NCBI GenBank assembly: GCA_002786025.1
Contig: NHNW01000002.1
Coordinates: 124,001 to 188,000, forward strand
Origin: Zasmidium citrigriseum
Lineage: Eukaryota > Ascomycota > Dothideomycetes > Mycosphaerellales > Mycosphaerellaceae
Direction: 5' to 3'
DNA length: 64,000 nucleotides
The translations under genes were made by a program, and so were the position numbers. Of the stretch, positions 19,158-29,303 are shown piece by piece. The number at the start of each line of letters is the position of its first letter. Positions within the stretch are counted from its first letter, which is position 1. Under the pieces are notes generated by a model that did not search any database, was not told where the DNA came from, and saw only the letters and a list, made by a program, of their open reading frames with translations.

Positions 19158-19595
19158 CGTTGCGGTTGGGGCCTCGATGAGACGGCAATCGACTGTGGTG
19201 TTGTTTGGTGTTCTCGTTGTTGATCTTGGGATGGAACCAGGGATGGATGGAAGGTAGATAGGTCTATATAGACTTGAAGAGGCTGAGTCTGTCACAATGA
19301 CGAGTGCATCTTGTCGAGGGCGAGCCTTTCGGACGTATGAGTCCCCGGGCTACTACTTTGTAGAGTTCGACTGTTGTTGTCCCGTTGTTCTTGGTCAGAC
19401 GTCATAGACTGCCCGGTGAATCGACGCCGTGGAGGGATGCGCTAAGCTCCAATGATACTTGTCTGCGAGACGGGAGCATCCGCAACTCTATTTGACCGCG
19501 ACTCCCTCGTTTCTTCCGACGTCGCGTGTTCTGCTTTTCAATCATCTTCAACATCGTCATCTCCAGCACATCGCCATCCGGGTCTCAACGCCAAG
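19158..19595. promoter_or_regulatory. Bidirectional intergenic region, 438 bp
   Basis: It separates the divergent starts of the DUF1295 gene and the DUF3807-like gene and must carry both promoters. Open frames run into it from both genes (to 19295 and 19452), but the predicted peptides look like untranslated leader. Confidence 0.4.
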
Positions 19596-20364
19596 ATGGC
19601 CGGCGGTCAAGGAGCTGCCAAGCGGAGCAAAATCAAGAGGGCGAAAATAAAGCAAGAGGCCAAAAAGGAGGCCAAGCGATATGACAAGTTCGTGGCGTCT
19701 ATGCCCAAGATCACAGAGGTAACATCACGTCTGCTGCAGCATCAAGGTAAGTACTGACTTCAGAAAGGAGGATCTCCTCAACTTTCAAATCACCCACTTC
19801 GGCGACGACAGCAAACCTGAGAGATGGTTTGTGCCCGCCGAGGAGGCGCTCAATTTCAAGGTTTTTGAAGAAATCGAGCCAGAGGATGACGGTCTGGGAT
19901 ATTATCCCGACGGCGTCAAACGCACCCTTACCGACGAGCAGATTGCTATCTTCCGGCGCACCGAGCTATGGCAGATGAAGCGCGACCAGCAACGCGCCAA
20001 GGAAGAAGAGCGCGCCCGCCGTGAGTCAGAGGATCGCGGCCGCGATCGAGCTCCTTCACCTGCTTCAGAATCCAGTCTTGAGGATGAGCTTCTTGCGTAT
20101 GCGAACATCCAGAGAAGAAAGGAGGAGTCGCCACCACCGCCACTCAGCCCCCAGCGGTCCCGCGACGAACGCAGTGAAACAGCAGTCTCCGATGCCTCAA
20201 AGAAGCGCAAGCGATCAGAAGAAGTCCCGTACGACCAGCGAAATAAGCGTAAGTGGGAGAAGCATATTGCGGAGGTCGATCCAGACGAGGGCTCGCTCAC
20301 ACACCGACGGCTTGCGCGTGAACTTGACAACCAGCAAGATGAAAGCGTCGACATGGACTACTGA
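19596..20364 (+). CDS. DUF3807-like charged protein, 239 aa
   Basis: Two exons, 19596-19718 and 19768-20364, with a 49-base intron whose acceptor is AAAG after a TACTGAC branch point. Splicing joins KITE to EDLLNFQITHFGDDSKPERWFVP, continuing FKVFEEIEPEDDGLGYYPDGVKRTLTDEQI. This is the block I associate with the fungal DUF3807 family. The N-terminus is very basic (AAKRSKIKRAKIKQEAKKEAKR). The C-terminal half is disordered, Arg/Glu/Ser rich, with KKRKRSEE as a possible nuclear signal. Function is unknown. The start at 19596 is preferred over 19452 because the upstream part is Ser/Ala-rich leader-like sequence. Confidence 0.75.
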
Positions 20365-21270
20365 ACACAAAAGCATCAACACATCACAGAAGGTACGTTG
20401 CAAACCCCACGTCTTCTCGATTGCACCCTATGATTACAACCTTAAGCACAAATTTCTTGAGCTTCGGCTTTGATTTTTTACACCAAGATCACTGAGACAA
20501 ACGCCAACATACTTGTACCGCTTGACTTGTCATTGGAGAAAGCCGACTAATTGTATGATGCAGACGCTGTGACGGAGACCTAACAGCGAGGGTTCGAAGC
20601 TGCGCTTGGGCTCAACAGCACCTGCAGACCTTGAGCTCTCTGAGCGCGAACTTCACTTGCTACCAGTAAGTTCTCCTTACGTGTCCACGCGCCGCCGTTT
20701 TATGATGAGAAAACTTTGTCATCCTTAGACGTAAACTTTTGCAAGTTCGCCGTTGTCGGTTGGGGCCTTCGGGCATCTAGCCACTCGGTTCTTGCGAGGG
20801 TGCTGTCGACTTTCTAATCTTCTCTCTGAGTCCAATTCGCCCCCCTGTGATGCATGCTGTTGCGAAGACTCGCTTCGATAACTTTGCTAATGGGATAGAA
20901 ACAGGTCTTGTCAGCATTGGAATTATCGCATCTGCTCGAACTACACAACCATACGACTGGCAGCTGAAAGCTTGATGGAGTGACCGATTAACGAGATACT
21001 TCAATCGAAATCGTCGCACTACTCCCTCAAGTACCGCATTTCCAGAAGTGAAGGATCGCTTGCAGCTTGCCCCACAGGCAAAACGCCCTGGCGCTTCGAT
21101 ATGCACCTAGTTCAAGCAGAAGTCTTATTGGTCCGAACTCTTCAGCTGTATATCGCGTGTACTCCAACTTCGCCTAAATCTCCCACGACTCATCCCAGTT
21201 ATAGAAGTCATTCTCCAAGCGGACCACGCGCCGAGTCAAGCCCCTACCGCAGGAGTCACGAGGAGACACA
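20365..21270. other. Intergenic, no convincing gene
   Basis: About 900 bases with the 3' flank of the DUF3807-like gene and the promoter of the HET gene. A GGTTCGAA box near 20592 recalls a tRNA B box, but no cloverleaf can be drawn around it. Nothing else is supported. Confidence 0.4.
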
Positions 21271-23181
21271 ATGCCGATGGAGGACCTGGGTGAAGCAGTC
21301 TTGCACAGGCTCAACGAAGAACAACACCCCGAGATCGCACCGCACACATGCGCCGTCTGCCAAAGGATGATCTTTGGTGTCGACCTTTACGAACAGGAAG
21401 TCTCGATTTGCGAAGGAGGGCGGCAGATAGGGGGTGGCATCACCTTCGCCGACTGTATTGAAGGTGCTCAGAATGGGTGCGCCTTCTGCAGTTACATAGT
21501 CGCTGTCGATACGGCACGATTCGGAAGCCGAGCAAGACCCAACTCTTCGAAGACATCGGACGACATTCTATGGAGGACACGATTCCACGAAGCACCAAAT
21601 GGTCCTTTCTTATTCATTTCTCGCGCAGAGTACAATGACCCTGCCACTCAGGAGAAGAACCGCCGCTCGAACCGCCAGATTGGCAAGTTCCAACTCTATG
21701 CGGCACCAGACAACCTGCGTCTCCTGACTATGTCGGCCAATAGCGATACGCATCAACTCTTGAACTCATTCCTGCCGCCAAACCTTGTCCCTGACTCTGA
21801 ACTCTCAATACAGAGAGCTCGTACTTGGCTGAACGAATGCGAGAGCAACCACCATAGATGCCGAGCATACCAGAAGCGATTCACGCCGAAAAGACTGATC
21901 GAGATCAGCTACGATGGCCAAACGGCTCGGGTTCAAAGTCAGCATACGACTCTTGTTCGTTACGCTACCTTGAGCTACTGTTGGGGTGGAGATCAGCCAC
22001 TGAAGGCAAAGAAAGAGAATATACAGGCTCTCGGCGAATTCTTCGATGTGACAAAGTTGCCACTGACCATTCAAGACAGCATCAAGATCTCGTTCAGACT
22101 GGGCTTCCGATATCTTTGGGTAGATGCCTTGTGTATTGTACAGGACGATGGAGACGATGTCGCTGAACAGATTGCACAGATGCACAAGATATACACCGGT
22201 TCTACCTTGACTATCTCTGCCGCAAGCTCGACGGCAGCTTCGCAGGGCTTTCTGCAACCTCGAACGTTTTGGAGACCTACCGTACTGACAGCCCGGGCAC
22301 AGTCAGGCGAGCATTTCCAGATGCTAGCAGTCCCGGCAGATACTCACCATGATTCCAATGTTTACGACCATCCTCTCTTCGAAAGGGCTTGGGCATACCA
22401 GGAGAACCAGGTCAGCAGCCGGATCCTCTCTTTTGGCCTGCGCGCTATGGCTTTCTTTTGCCTCGAGTCCCAGCACCAAGACGGAGGCAACTACAAAGTA
22501 GATTTCGACAGCTACGTTGGAGAAAGCGTCGCGAACGCGGGCTTTCTGAATGCAGGCATGAAGAGCTTGAGCATTGCTGAACATCCCCGGGCTTGGACGG
22601 AGCTGATTACCACGTACACTACTCTTAGCCTTTCTGTACCCGCTGATCGACTTCCCGCCCTTGGAGCGATGGCGGAAGAGTATGGGCGACGGGGCCCAGT
22701 GACGAAGTACCTCGCGGGCATGTGGCTTGAAGATCTCCCATACCAGTTGCTCTGGTCGAGCATCGATGAAGACGCTGCTTCTAGGCCTCCTGTCTATTGT
22801 GGTCCTTCCTGGTCTTGGTGCTCGATGATTGGTAAGGTCAAGTTCTACCATCACTACAAGGAATTCGAAGAGTTGACGTTTCTCTGCTCCGTGGAGAATG
22901 CATCAACACATTTACTGTCAGGAAATTACGCATATGGTCGGGTTGATGACGGGACACTAGTCCTGCGAGGCCGGGTGAGGAATCTGATCTGGATCAACCG
23001 CAAGAGAAGAGGGCCGAATAACTGTTGCCGAGCGGTTGAAGGGTCCGACAAGTACATGGAGATCAGGCGCGATGTCGAGACTGACAGCCGCTTGGAGGTC
23101 AATGTTGATGTCCCTAGCGAATGGCCTCCCGAGGAGGACGTACCGTTGTCAGCAATCGAGTATTGGTCGCTACCGAGATAA
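21271..23181 (+). CDS. HET-domain protein (heterokaryon incompatibility type), 636 aa
   Basis: Cytosolic protein of the HET family, whose members trigger programmed cell death upon non-self fusion and may act as TIR-like NAD-dependent effectors. The N-terminus has CAVCQRM and CAFCSYI cysteine pairs. The HET core has its three blocks: YATLSYCWGG near 231, PLTIQDSIKISFRLGFRYLWVDALCIVQDD near 269 and QMHKIYTGSTLTISAA near 308. The C-terminal region has the usual PSWSWCS motif. The frame ends at 23181 with IEYWSLPR. Immediately downstream, another frame continues with RDNFSEDFDMTYVCGLLLQEV and YRRAGLLYVSY, the tail expected for HET proteins, to a stop at 23357-23359. The tail appears to be separated by a frameshift, and no plausible intron bridges the gap. 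Confidence 0.88.
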   Translation: MPMEDLGEAVLHRLNEEQHPEIAPHTCAVCQRMIFGVDLYEQEVSICEGGRQIGGGITFADCIEGAQNGCAFCSYIVAVDTARFGSRARPNSSKTSDDILWRTRFHEAPNGPFLFISRAEYNDPATQEKNRRSNRQIGKFQLYAAPDNLRLLTMSANSDTHQLLNSFLPPNLVPDSELSIQRARTWLNECESNHHRCRAYQKRFTPKRLIEISYDGQTARVQSQHTTLVRYATLSYCWGGDQPLKAKKENIQALGEFFDVTKLPLTIQDSIKISFRLGFRYLWVDALCIVQDDGDDVAEQIAQMHKIYTGSTLTISAASSTAASQGFLQPRTFWRPTVLTARAQSGEHFQMLAVPADTHHDSNVYDHPLFERAWAYQENQVSSRILSFGLRAMAFFCLESQHQDGGNYKVDFDSYVGESVANAGFLNAGMKSLSIAEHPRAWTELITTYTTLSLSVPADRLPALGAMAEEYGRRGPVTKYLAGMWLEDLPYQLLWSSIDEDAASRPPVYCGPSWSWCSMIGKVKFYHHYKEFEELTFLCSVENASTHLLSGNYAYGRVDDGTLVLRGRVRNLIWINRKRRGPNNCCRAVEGSDKYMEIRRDVETDSRLEVNVDVPSEWPPEEDVPLSAIEYWSLPR

Positions 23182-23359
23182 CTTCTCGGAAGACTTTGAC
23201 ATGACGTATGTTTGTGGTTTGCTATTGCAGGAGGTGAAAGATGGTGAGAAGGGAAATGTCTATCGACGTGCAGGACTGCTTTATGTGTCGTATCAGACCC
23301 GCACGGAGGAGAATTGGTTCGACGAGGGCTCCAAGGATATGGCGGTTACTATCATCTGA
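23182..23359 (+). pseudogene. Frameshifted C-terminal tail of the HET-domain gene
   Basis: This segment reads in a different frame from the HET gene and encodes about 58 residues ending at a TGA. GLLLQEV and RRAGLLYV match the extreme C-terminal strand pair that normally closes HET proteins. The overlap with the upstream frame lies at the CTACCGAGATAAC sequence; a one-base change there would restore continuity. It could be a real mutation, allele-specific inactivation or an assembly error. Confidence 0.5.
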
Positions 23360-23616
23360 TAGAGTCTTGATGCTTCGAGGAACTTATTCTTACGGGATCC
23401 GAATCAAACCCATTGTTGGCGACCAAGGTGCAGGTAGCGTGTCGAAGGATCCATCTCGCAGCTGCGCCCCACCAACAACGTGCATACAGCATACTCTGGG
23501 ACTGGACGACTCGGCCAGCAGTGGCATCCCACTCCAAATCCTCCGAAATCGTCGTCATATCTCTTTTTCAACGCTCATCATGGCTTATACTACGGTCCTC
23601 AGAACACCGGTGTGCT

Positions 23617-24600
23617 ATGTCCGACTCGAGATACCATCGTGTCGGGCTGGAAGTCGACGATGATGGGGTTGTGAACGACAAGAAGACTTCCGCGAGGAAG
23701 GCGCTTCTCCGGGATGCCTTGATTGCCGTGGGAGGTGTCATTGTCGGTGCGGTGTTGGCTTTGGTATTGTTCAGGCTAAGACCTCCGATTGACCTTGATG
23801 CGGCTTGTGGAGAGTATGTTTCGGCGTACAGTGAGTAATGCTTCACCGCTTCAACTGCAACACGAACTCATCAATCATGTAGAATCGCCTCTTTTGAAGG
23901 ACGTCGGTATCAAGTTCAAGAAGCAGCGATTCGACGTTGCGAAGAATGAACGCAATGCTTTCCAGCAGAACGGTGGACCGGATAGCGATGTTGATGATGT
24001 TTGGGAGGCCTTGGGCTTCGATTGTAAGTTCGGCCGTGGTTGGTCTGATGCAGCGGCTGATAGTTGCAGATGCAAGAGTGACACTCCCATCAGAAGTGGG
24101 CAAGGCTGCAGGCTTGGAAGGTCATGTCCGCGTTCCTGGGTCAGATGATTACATTGGCTTCATCGAAGTCCTCCATCAGTGAGTTCGAAGACTTAAGCTT
24201 TGAATAGACATGTTGCTGAACGATGGATAGACTCCACTGCCTCAACATGCTACGACAAGGACTCTACTACAATATCGAATACTACAAAAGCCAAGGCCAT
24301 GGTCCCTTTGGCGCCTCAGATGACTTTCTGGAATACCACCTTGCACACTGCGTCGAGTCGATACGCCAGCAGCTGATGTGCACTGCCGACTTCAACATGT
24401 TCGGATACGTCCAGGTCAAGCACGCGACAGGGGCAGGTCGCCTTTTCCCGGACTACGCGACTTATCATGTTTGCCGTAACTTCGACGATATTCGGGATTG
24501 GGCGATCGAGCACCAGGATGACCGGCTGGCAAACATGACGAAATTGATCGAACAGTTGGAGCCGCGGGAAGAGGATATCATGCTCGACGAGCATCCGTAG
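23617..24600 (+). CDS. UstYa-like (DUF3328) membrane oxidase, 277 aa
   Basis: Four exons, 23617-23830, 23883-24023, 24070-24178 and 24231-24600, with introns of 52, 46 and 52 bases, give 278 codons. A short cytosolic N-terminus precedes one transmembrane helix at about residues 34-53. The lumenal part carries both copies of the HxxHC motif that defines the family: HQLHC at 154-158, formed across the last intron, and HLAHC at 191-195, followed by LMCTADF. UstYa proteins act in ustiloxin and other dikaritin RiPP clusters and in some NRPS clusters as copper-dependent oxidases or cyclases. Downstream lie a hydrolase, a flavin monooxygenase, an SDR, a permease and an adenylate-forming reductase. 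A tailoring role there is inference. No RiPP precursor is evident. Confidence 0.88.
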
Positions 24601-24618
24601 ATACCACACTTACAACGC

Positions 24619-25599
24619 CTAGTCCTCCTCATCCTCCTTAACCCAAGCATCCAACCACCTAACCGCCTGAAAATACGCACTCTCCTGCGCAAAAGCCTTA
24701 CTCTTCACACTCAAATCCGTCCTCACCGCAAACCCATGCTCCGCATTCGCATACAAACTAGTCTGATAAGTCTTATTCCCGTTCTCAAAAATCCCCTCAA
24801 TATTCGTTCGATTCTCAGCCGTATTACTCTCATCCAGCGCCCCAAACGCAATACTCATCGGGCTTCTAATCGCCTCCCATTCGGAGGCAAGAGTGTTGGA
24901 TGGGTGGGCTGCGAAGCCGGCTGAGATTCCTGAGTCTGCAGTGAGGAAACGAGCGACGTAGCGGCCGCCGAAACAGTAGCCTACGGAGCCGATTTTGGAG
25001 ACGGAGAAGTGGTCCTGGATGGTGGAGATTGTGGTGCTGATTATGGAGTCGATTTCGGCAGGTGGGTGTTTGGGAAACCAGGCTGTGAGGTTGAAGGTTG
25101 AGTTTGGGTCTGAGAGGGCGTCTGCTGGAACTGGGTCGCCGCGGAAGAGGTCGGGCATTACGACTAAGTAGCCTGCCTTTGCGAGGCTGTCTGCTAGGCT
25201 GGGAAGTGTTAGGTTTGGTAGCCCTTGAGACGCATTATGTCTTGCTGCTTACAGTCTGTTGTTGACGAGCTGGATCCCAAAGATGTCGGTTAGATAGAGT
25301 ATTGCGGCCTTGGGCTTGGATCTGCGGCCTGGTGGGTAGGCAATGTAAAGTGTTTCTGTGAGATATTCTTAGCATGGAGTCTCTAGCAGTTCAGGATATG
25401 AACTCTTACCGCCATCGACGGTCCTCGTCTGCCCCGTCGAATTGCCATTATGCAAGACTCCATTCACACAGCAGGTCGACGAATGTGCATGCCGAAAGAC
25501 ATCGCCGGCGTGTTCATGAGATAAATCCCAGCCTCCATGTGCAAGTGCAAAGGATGCACTAGTAAGCAGTGCTGCAGCCCAAGTCAATACACCTTTCAT
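24619..25599 (-). CDS. Secreted dienelactone hydrolase family protein, 290 aa
   Basis: Alpha/beta hydrolase of the dienelactone hydrolase family, which opens lactones or cleaves esters. Exons are 25599-25410, 25355-25253 and 25198-24619 with two 54-base introns, giving 291 codons. A signal peptide (MKGVLTWAAALLTSASFALA) predicts secretion or a secretory-compartment location. The catalytic triad is Cys173 (GYCFGG), Asp220 (GALDES) and His252 (EHGFAV). The segment CCVNGVLHNG after the signal is the usual fungal N-terminal mark. The gene converges on the UstYa-like gene, with 18 bases between stops. It could process a lactone made by the neighbouring enzymes or degrade aromatic-derived lactones. 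Confidence 0.88.
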
Positions 25600-26018
25600 C
25601 TTTGCAACAATAAACAGCCTCTTTTGGGCACAGAAGGGAACGACATCGTGAAGAAACGGGGCCCCGCCATCTTTAAATCATCGAATCTGCAACCCGCCTG
25701 CCGATCCGGCGAAAGACCAAGGGATGTGACGTTACGTGCCAAGTGCAATCTAGCCTGAAGTGCTAATGCACGTTGTGGGCGGTTTGACAGCGGAGAAGAA
25801 GGCTTGGACAGAGGCTTGGGGCGGTTCGTACGACGTCTTCGGCATCTTGGCCGGCGTGTTAAGTCCGTGGTGTGAAATGCAAGATAACGTGCTGTGGTAA
25901 CACGGCATTGGAGCTAAGATGGCGATGCCATAGCTGACGGAAAGATTTGAAGTTGATTACAGAACGTTCTTCGAGCGCCGTCTGGTCTATCGTACATTCG
26001 TCAGCAAAGTTCGATGCT
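25600..26018. other. Intergenic
   Basis: About 420 bases holding the promoter of the dienelactone hydrolase gene and the 3' flank of the monooxygenase gene. Nothing else is evident. Confidence 0.4.
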
Positions 26019-27401
26019 TTACAGCAAGCTCTCGAAGGCCTGCATGGCATCTTCATTTTGCTTCGCCGAATCCACGTTGTTGGTAAAGCCCCCTGCTTCC
26101 TTGAAGAATGCTTTCATCTTTGCTGGATCGTTGTGCAAACCCTCTTCGTTGTAGCCGTATACTCGTCCAAACTTTCGTGAAATATCGACCACAGCCTGAG
26201 AGCGAGATCTTCGGGTTTGGTCGAATGCTTGGAATGCTTTCTCGATTCGGTCTTTTGATGTAACCTTTGAGAATAAGTAGCTGATTACTGCGCAGTCTTC
26301 CAAAGCCTGAGCAGCCCCTTGGCCAGCGAATGGATGCCTGGTCAGTAAGGTCAGCATGCGATCTTAGATGGTAAAGATGGGTCTATTAACTTGAGCGACA
26401 CTCACATAGTATGAGCGGCATCACCAATCATGCAAATCCTCCCTTTCCAGTAAAAGGGTGCGTGATCATGATCCGCATAACTCCAGGAATCTTGAGGATC
26501 ATCCGCGATCATCTTGAGCAAAGTCCTCGCATCCTCACTATAATCATCGTATTTGTTTATATCGAGAGGCGGAGCGCCATCGGTCTTGTCGGCTTCGAAC
26601 CGCAGCCCAGCCTGTACAATTCCAACGCTGAGGACACGGCTCTTGTTAAGGGGCATTGAGTTGACGTATCCTTTGGGACCTGCCAAAAACTATCAGTACG
26701 CTGAGATGTATCCCTAATGGATGACGACTCGTACCGCAGAGAATTGGCACGAACGTTGTCCATCTCTTGTCCATGCCGTATTCCAAGGCTTTGTCCATTG
26801 GCAACGTTCTTCTGTAGTTTTGATATCCGTCATGATTCTTCGCTCCCACGGCTGGGTGATCTGGCCCCAAGATGTACGCCCTTGTAACACTGTGCACGCC
26901 ATCTGCCCCAATCACACAATCCGCATCCACCTCGTCACCATCTCCAAATTTCACCTTCGCAACATCCCCAACTTGTTCAACGCTCGCAGCTCTTTTACCA
27001 AACGTCACCGACCCCGGCGGCAGCAACTCCATGAGTCCTTTCATCAACTCATGTCTCGCAACCGTCTTCCTACCCTTTGCTCTTCCCAACTCCGCCACAA
27101 GCTCGCCTTCGTTCGGTCCCTGTGCTAGTATAACCTGCGTGGCCATTTCAAGGTCTTCCTCGCCCATGTTCAAAGCCTTGTCGAAATACTTCTGCCGCAC
27201 TTCGTCTCCGATGAGTGTCATTGCCTTGATGGCGTTGAGATGGAGGGCGAGGCCGGCGCCGACATCCTTGTATTGGGGAACGGACTCGTAGATGTGGAAG
27301 TCGACGTGAGGGAGCTTGGTTAGACCGGCACCTAGAGCGAGGCCGGAGATGCCTCCGCCTATGATTGCGACTTTGATCTTGCTGTTCTCTGTGGAACCCA
27401 T
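26019..27401 (-). CDS. FAD-dependent monooxygenase, salicylate-hydroxylase-like, 419 aa
   Basis: Group A flavoprotein hydroxylase (FAD_binding_3) using NAD(P)H and oxygen to hydroxylate an aromatic or similar substrate. Exons are 27401-26735, 26679-26406 and 26337-26019 with introns of 55 and 68 bases; the sum is 420 codons. The dinucleotide fold GGGISGLALG is at ~14, the DG motif in GADGVHS lies mid-protein, and the second FAD motif GDAAHTMHPFAGQG is formed across the second intron. The C-terminal helix region is normal. No signal peptide, so cytosolic. It lies between a dienelactone hydrolase and an SDR, fitting either aromatic catabolism or specialised metabolism. The substrate cannot be deduced. 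Confidence 0.92.
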
Positions 27402-27907
27402 TGTTCGAGAGCTATTTCTTGGGATGGTATGGGAGAGAGGGGGGTGTTAAGCGTAGACGGGAGAGACAGAGTGTACGAAAGGGGGAAATGGTAGCTTACA
27501 GGTTCGTTCGAAGCAACTTATGAGCGACTCTCGTTCATCATACCTGTTGCGTCTATTGCGGCGTAGCTCGCCAAAGACGCGAGATGGAAGGAGGAAATCC
27601 TGGGTTGGGAGGAGCCGGTGACAGCATCATCATCTTGTGGTCTGTGCGCAGGCTGATGAATCGCCTCGCCTCCTCTCTCATCAGCGAATTGTCCATCAAA
27701 TCCATACATCAATTTCTTGTTTATTGCCATTCCATCCCGATTTACGACCTTTATGCCTTCTGCGGATGATGGCGATTAGAGTTCGCACCCTGCTCTGGTG
27801 CCTTGGATTTGAAGGCGAACAGTGGACATGGAAGCAGCAACATCTACGACTCCACAACAGAGCGTGTACGACCCTAATAAGCACATGCCAAGGGATCTCT
27901 CGTGCAT
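27402..27907. other. Intergenic
   Basis: About 500 bases with the monooxygenase promoter and the 3' flank of the SDR gene. Short ORFs have no family support. Confidence 0.4.
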
Positions 27908-28958
27908 CTAAGTGATCATAGGGCCAGCCGTCATACCAGCATCCAACACAAGTCCAGTTCCACTCACATAGCTCGCCGCCGGACTGCACAGATACACAAT
28001 ACTGTTCCCAATCTCATCAACATCGGCGGGTCGTCCAGCAGGATTGATCTTCTTGACGAGGTCCAACACAATGGGAAGTTTGCCTTGTTCACCCTTGAAC
28101 ATTGGCGTGTCTACCCAGGTTGGACAGACTGAATTGACTCGGATCCCATTCGGAGCCAGATCGAGGGCTGGGAGCTGACGTTAACGAGGAGACTGGGGGG
28201 TTTGTGGGAGTTTCCTGCTTACCCAGTGTCTTGGTCATCCCCAATGACGCCCATTTGGAGGTGACATATGCCTGGAGACAACGTCAGGTATGAGTTGAGG
28301 TCGTCCACCTCGATTCACTCACCACCTTGCCTGGAATGCCAGCCAACGCCGCAGCAGAAGTAACCGTCACGATCGCTCCACGCCCAAGGTCTCGCTGAGT
28401 ACCACTGGACGTAGTGAAGTGGCGAGGTTCCTGCGCAGCCATGACCTTCGCAACAGCTCGCGAAACATTGAGCATACCCGTGGCATTGACCGCTTGCACC
28501 CGCTCAAAATCATCCGGATCATCATCAGGAACGGGCACGTATTGTGCTTGATCGACCTACACCCCCATCAGCATCGATTCTTCGCGATCTTCTCGTCCTG
28601 AAACAACAAACCCCAGCACTGTGCACGAGATAATCGATCCTCCCAAACTCCTTCACAACAGCCTGAACAACATCATCGACTTCCTTCCTGTTCGTGGTAT
28701 CGAGTTTATAAGCTTTGGCTTGATAGGAAGCGTTGGTTGCGCATTTCTTGCTTTCTTCTGCTGCTACTTTTACTCTGCCTTCGTCGATGTCTGCAAACGC
28801 GATTGCAGTAGCACCTGCTGCAGCGAGTGCATTTGCAGCGCCCTGGCCAATGCCTCCTGCTGACTTTCATACAATAAGCTTGGACTGCCTCCCTGTATTG
28901 ACAACTGGACACTTACGCCTGTAACCAAAGCCACTCCCTTGGTCTGAAAGTACGCCAT
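27908..28958 (-). CDS. Short-chain dehydrogenase/reductase, 278 aa, five exons
   Basis: Classical SDR using NAD(P)H to interconvert alcohols and ketones. Exons are 28958-28917, 28863-28612, 28556-28323, 28271-28223 and 28167-27908, with introns of 51-55 bases; total 279 codons. The cofactor motif TGSAGGIG is created by the first splice if the acceptor is the AAAG at 28864; the nearer CAG acceptors break the frame. NATGML, the SAAALAG strand with the catalytic Ser, and YVTSK with catalytic Tyr and Lys follow, the last falling in the small fourth exon. The C-terminus has PTWVDTPMF and GTGLVLDAGMTAG. The gene lies in the block with the FAD monooxygenase and permease. Substrate unknown. Confidence 0.88.
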
Positions 28959-29303
28959 CGTGCTGTGCCTTTACACCAGGAGAGGTGTGGTGACGGTGAC
29001 AGCGAGGCAGCTTCCTTTTGTAAAAGCAACAGTTACTGTCGCGAGCCCTTTACCTGTAGGGTCCTGAAAGGATCAGCCGACCAAGTCAGAACTGAGTTGC
29101 GGATACTGTGGATAGCCTGTTATTCATAAGCATGACGAGATACCACATCTCGCCGAATTCACTTCAGCCGCACCTGTGTACGACACTAGCGATGCCGGAA
29201 GCCTCGCAGGACAAGAACTGGCGAAATTGCCGAGCCAGCGGTCTACATACTCGAAAAGGCTGGTCTGCGAGAAATCCTTACATTACTAGGAACGAGTACG
29301 ATA
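28959..29303. other. Intergenic
   Basis: About 345 bases containing the SDR promoter and the 3' flank of the permease gene. I see no other feature. Confidence 0.4.

Noticed and set aside
20570..20620. Possible tRNA around GGTTCGAA
   Set aside because: The B-box-like word lacks a paired T stem, D arm and acceptor stem.
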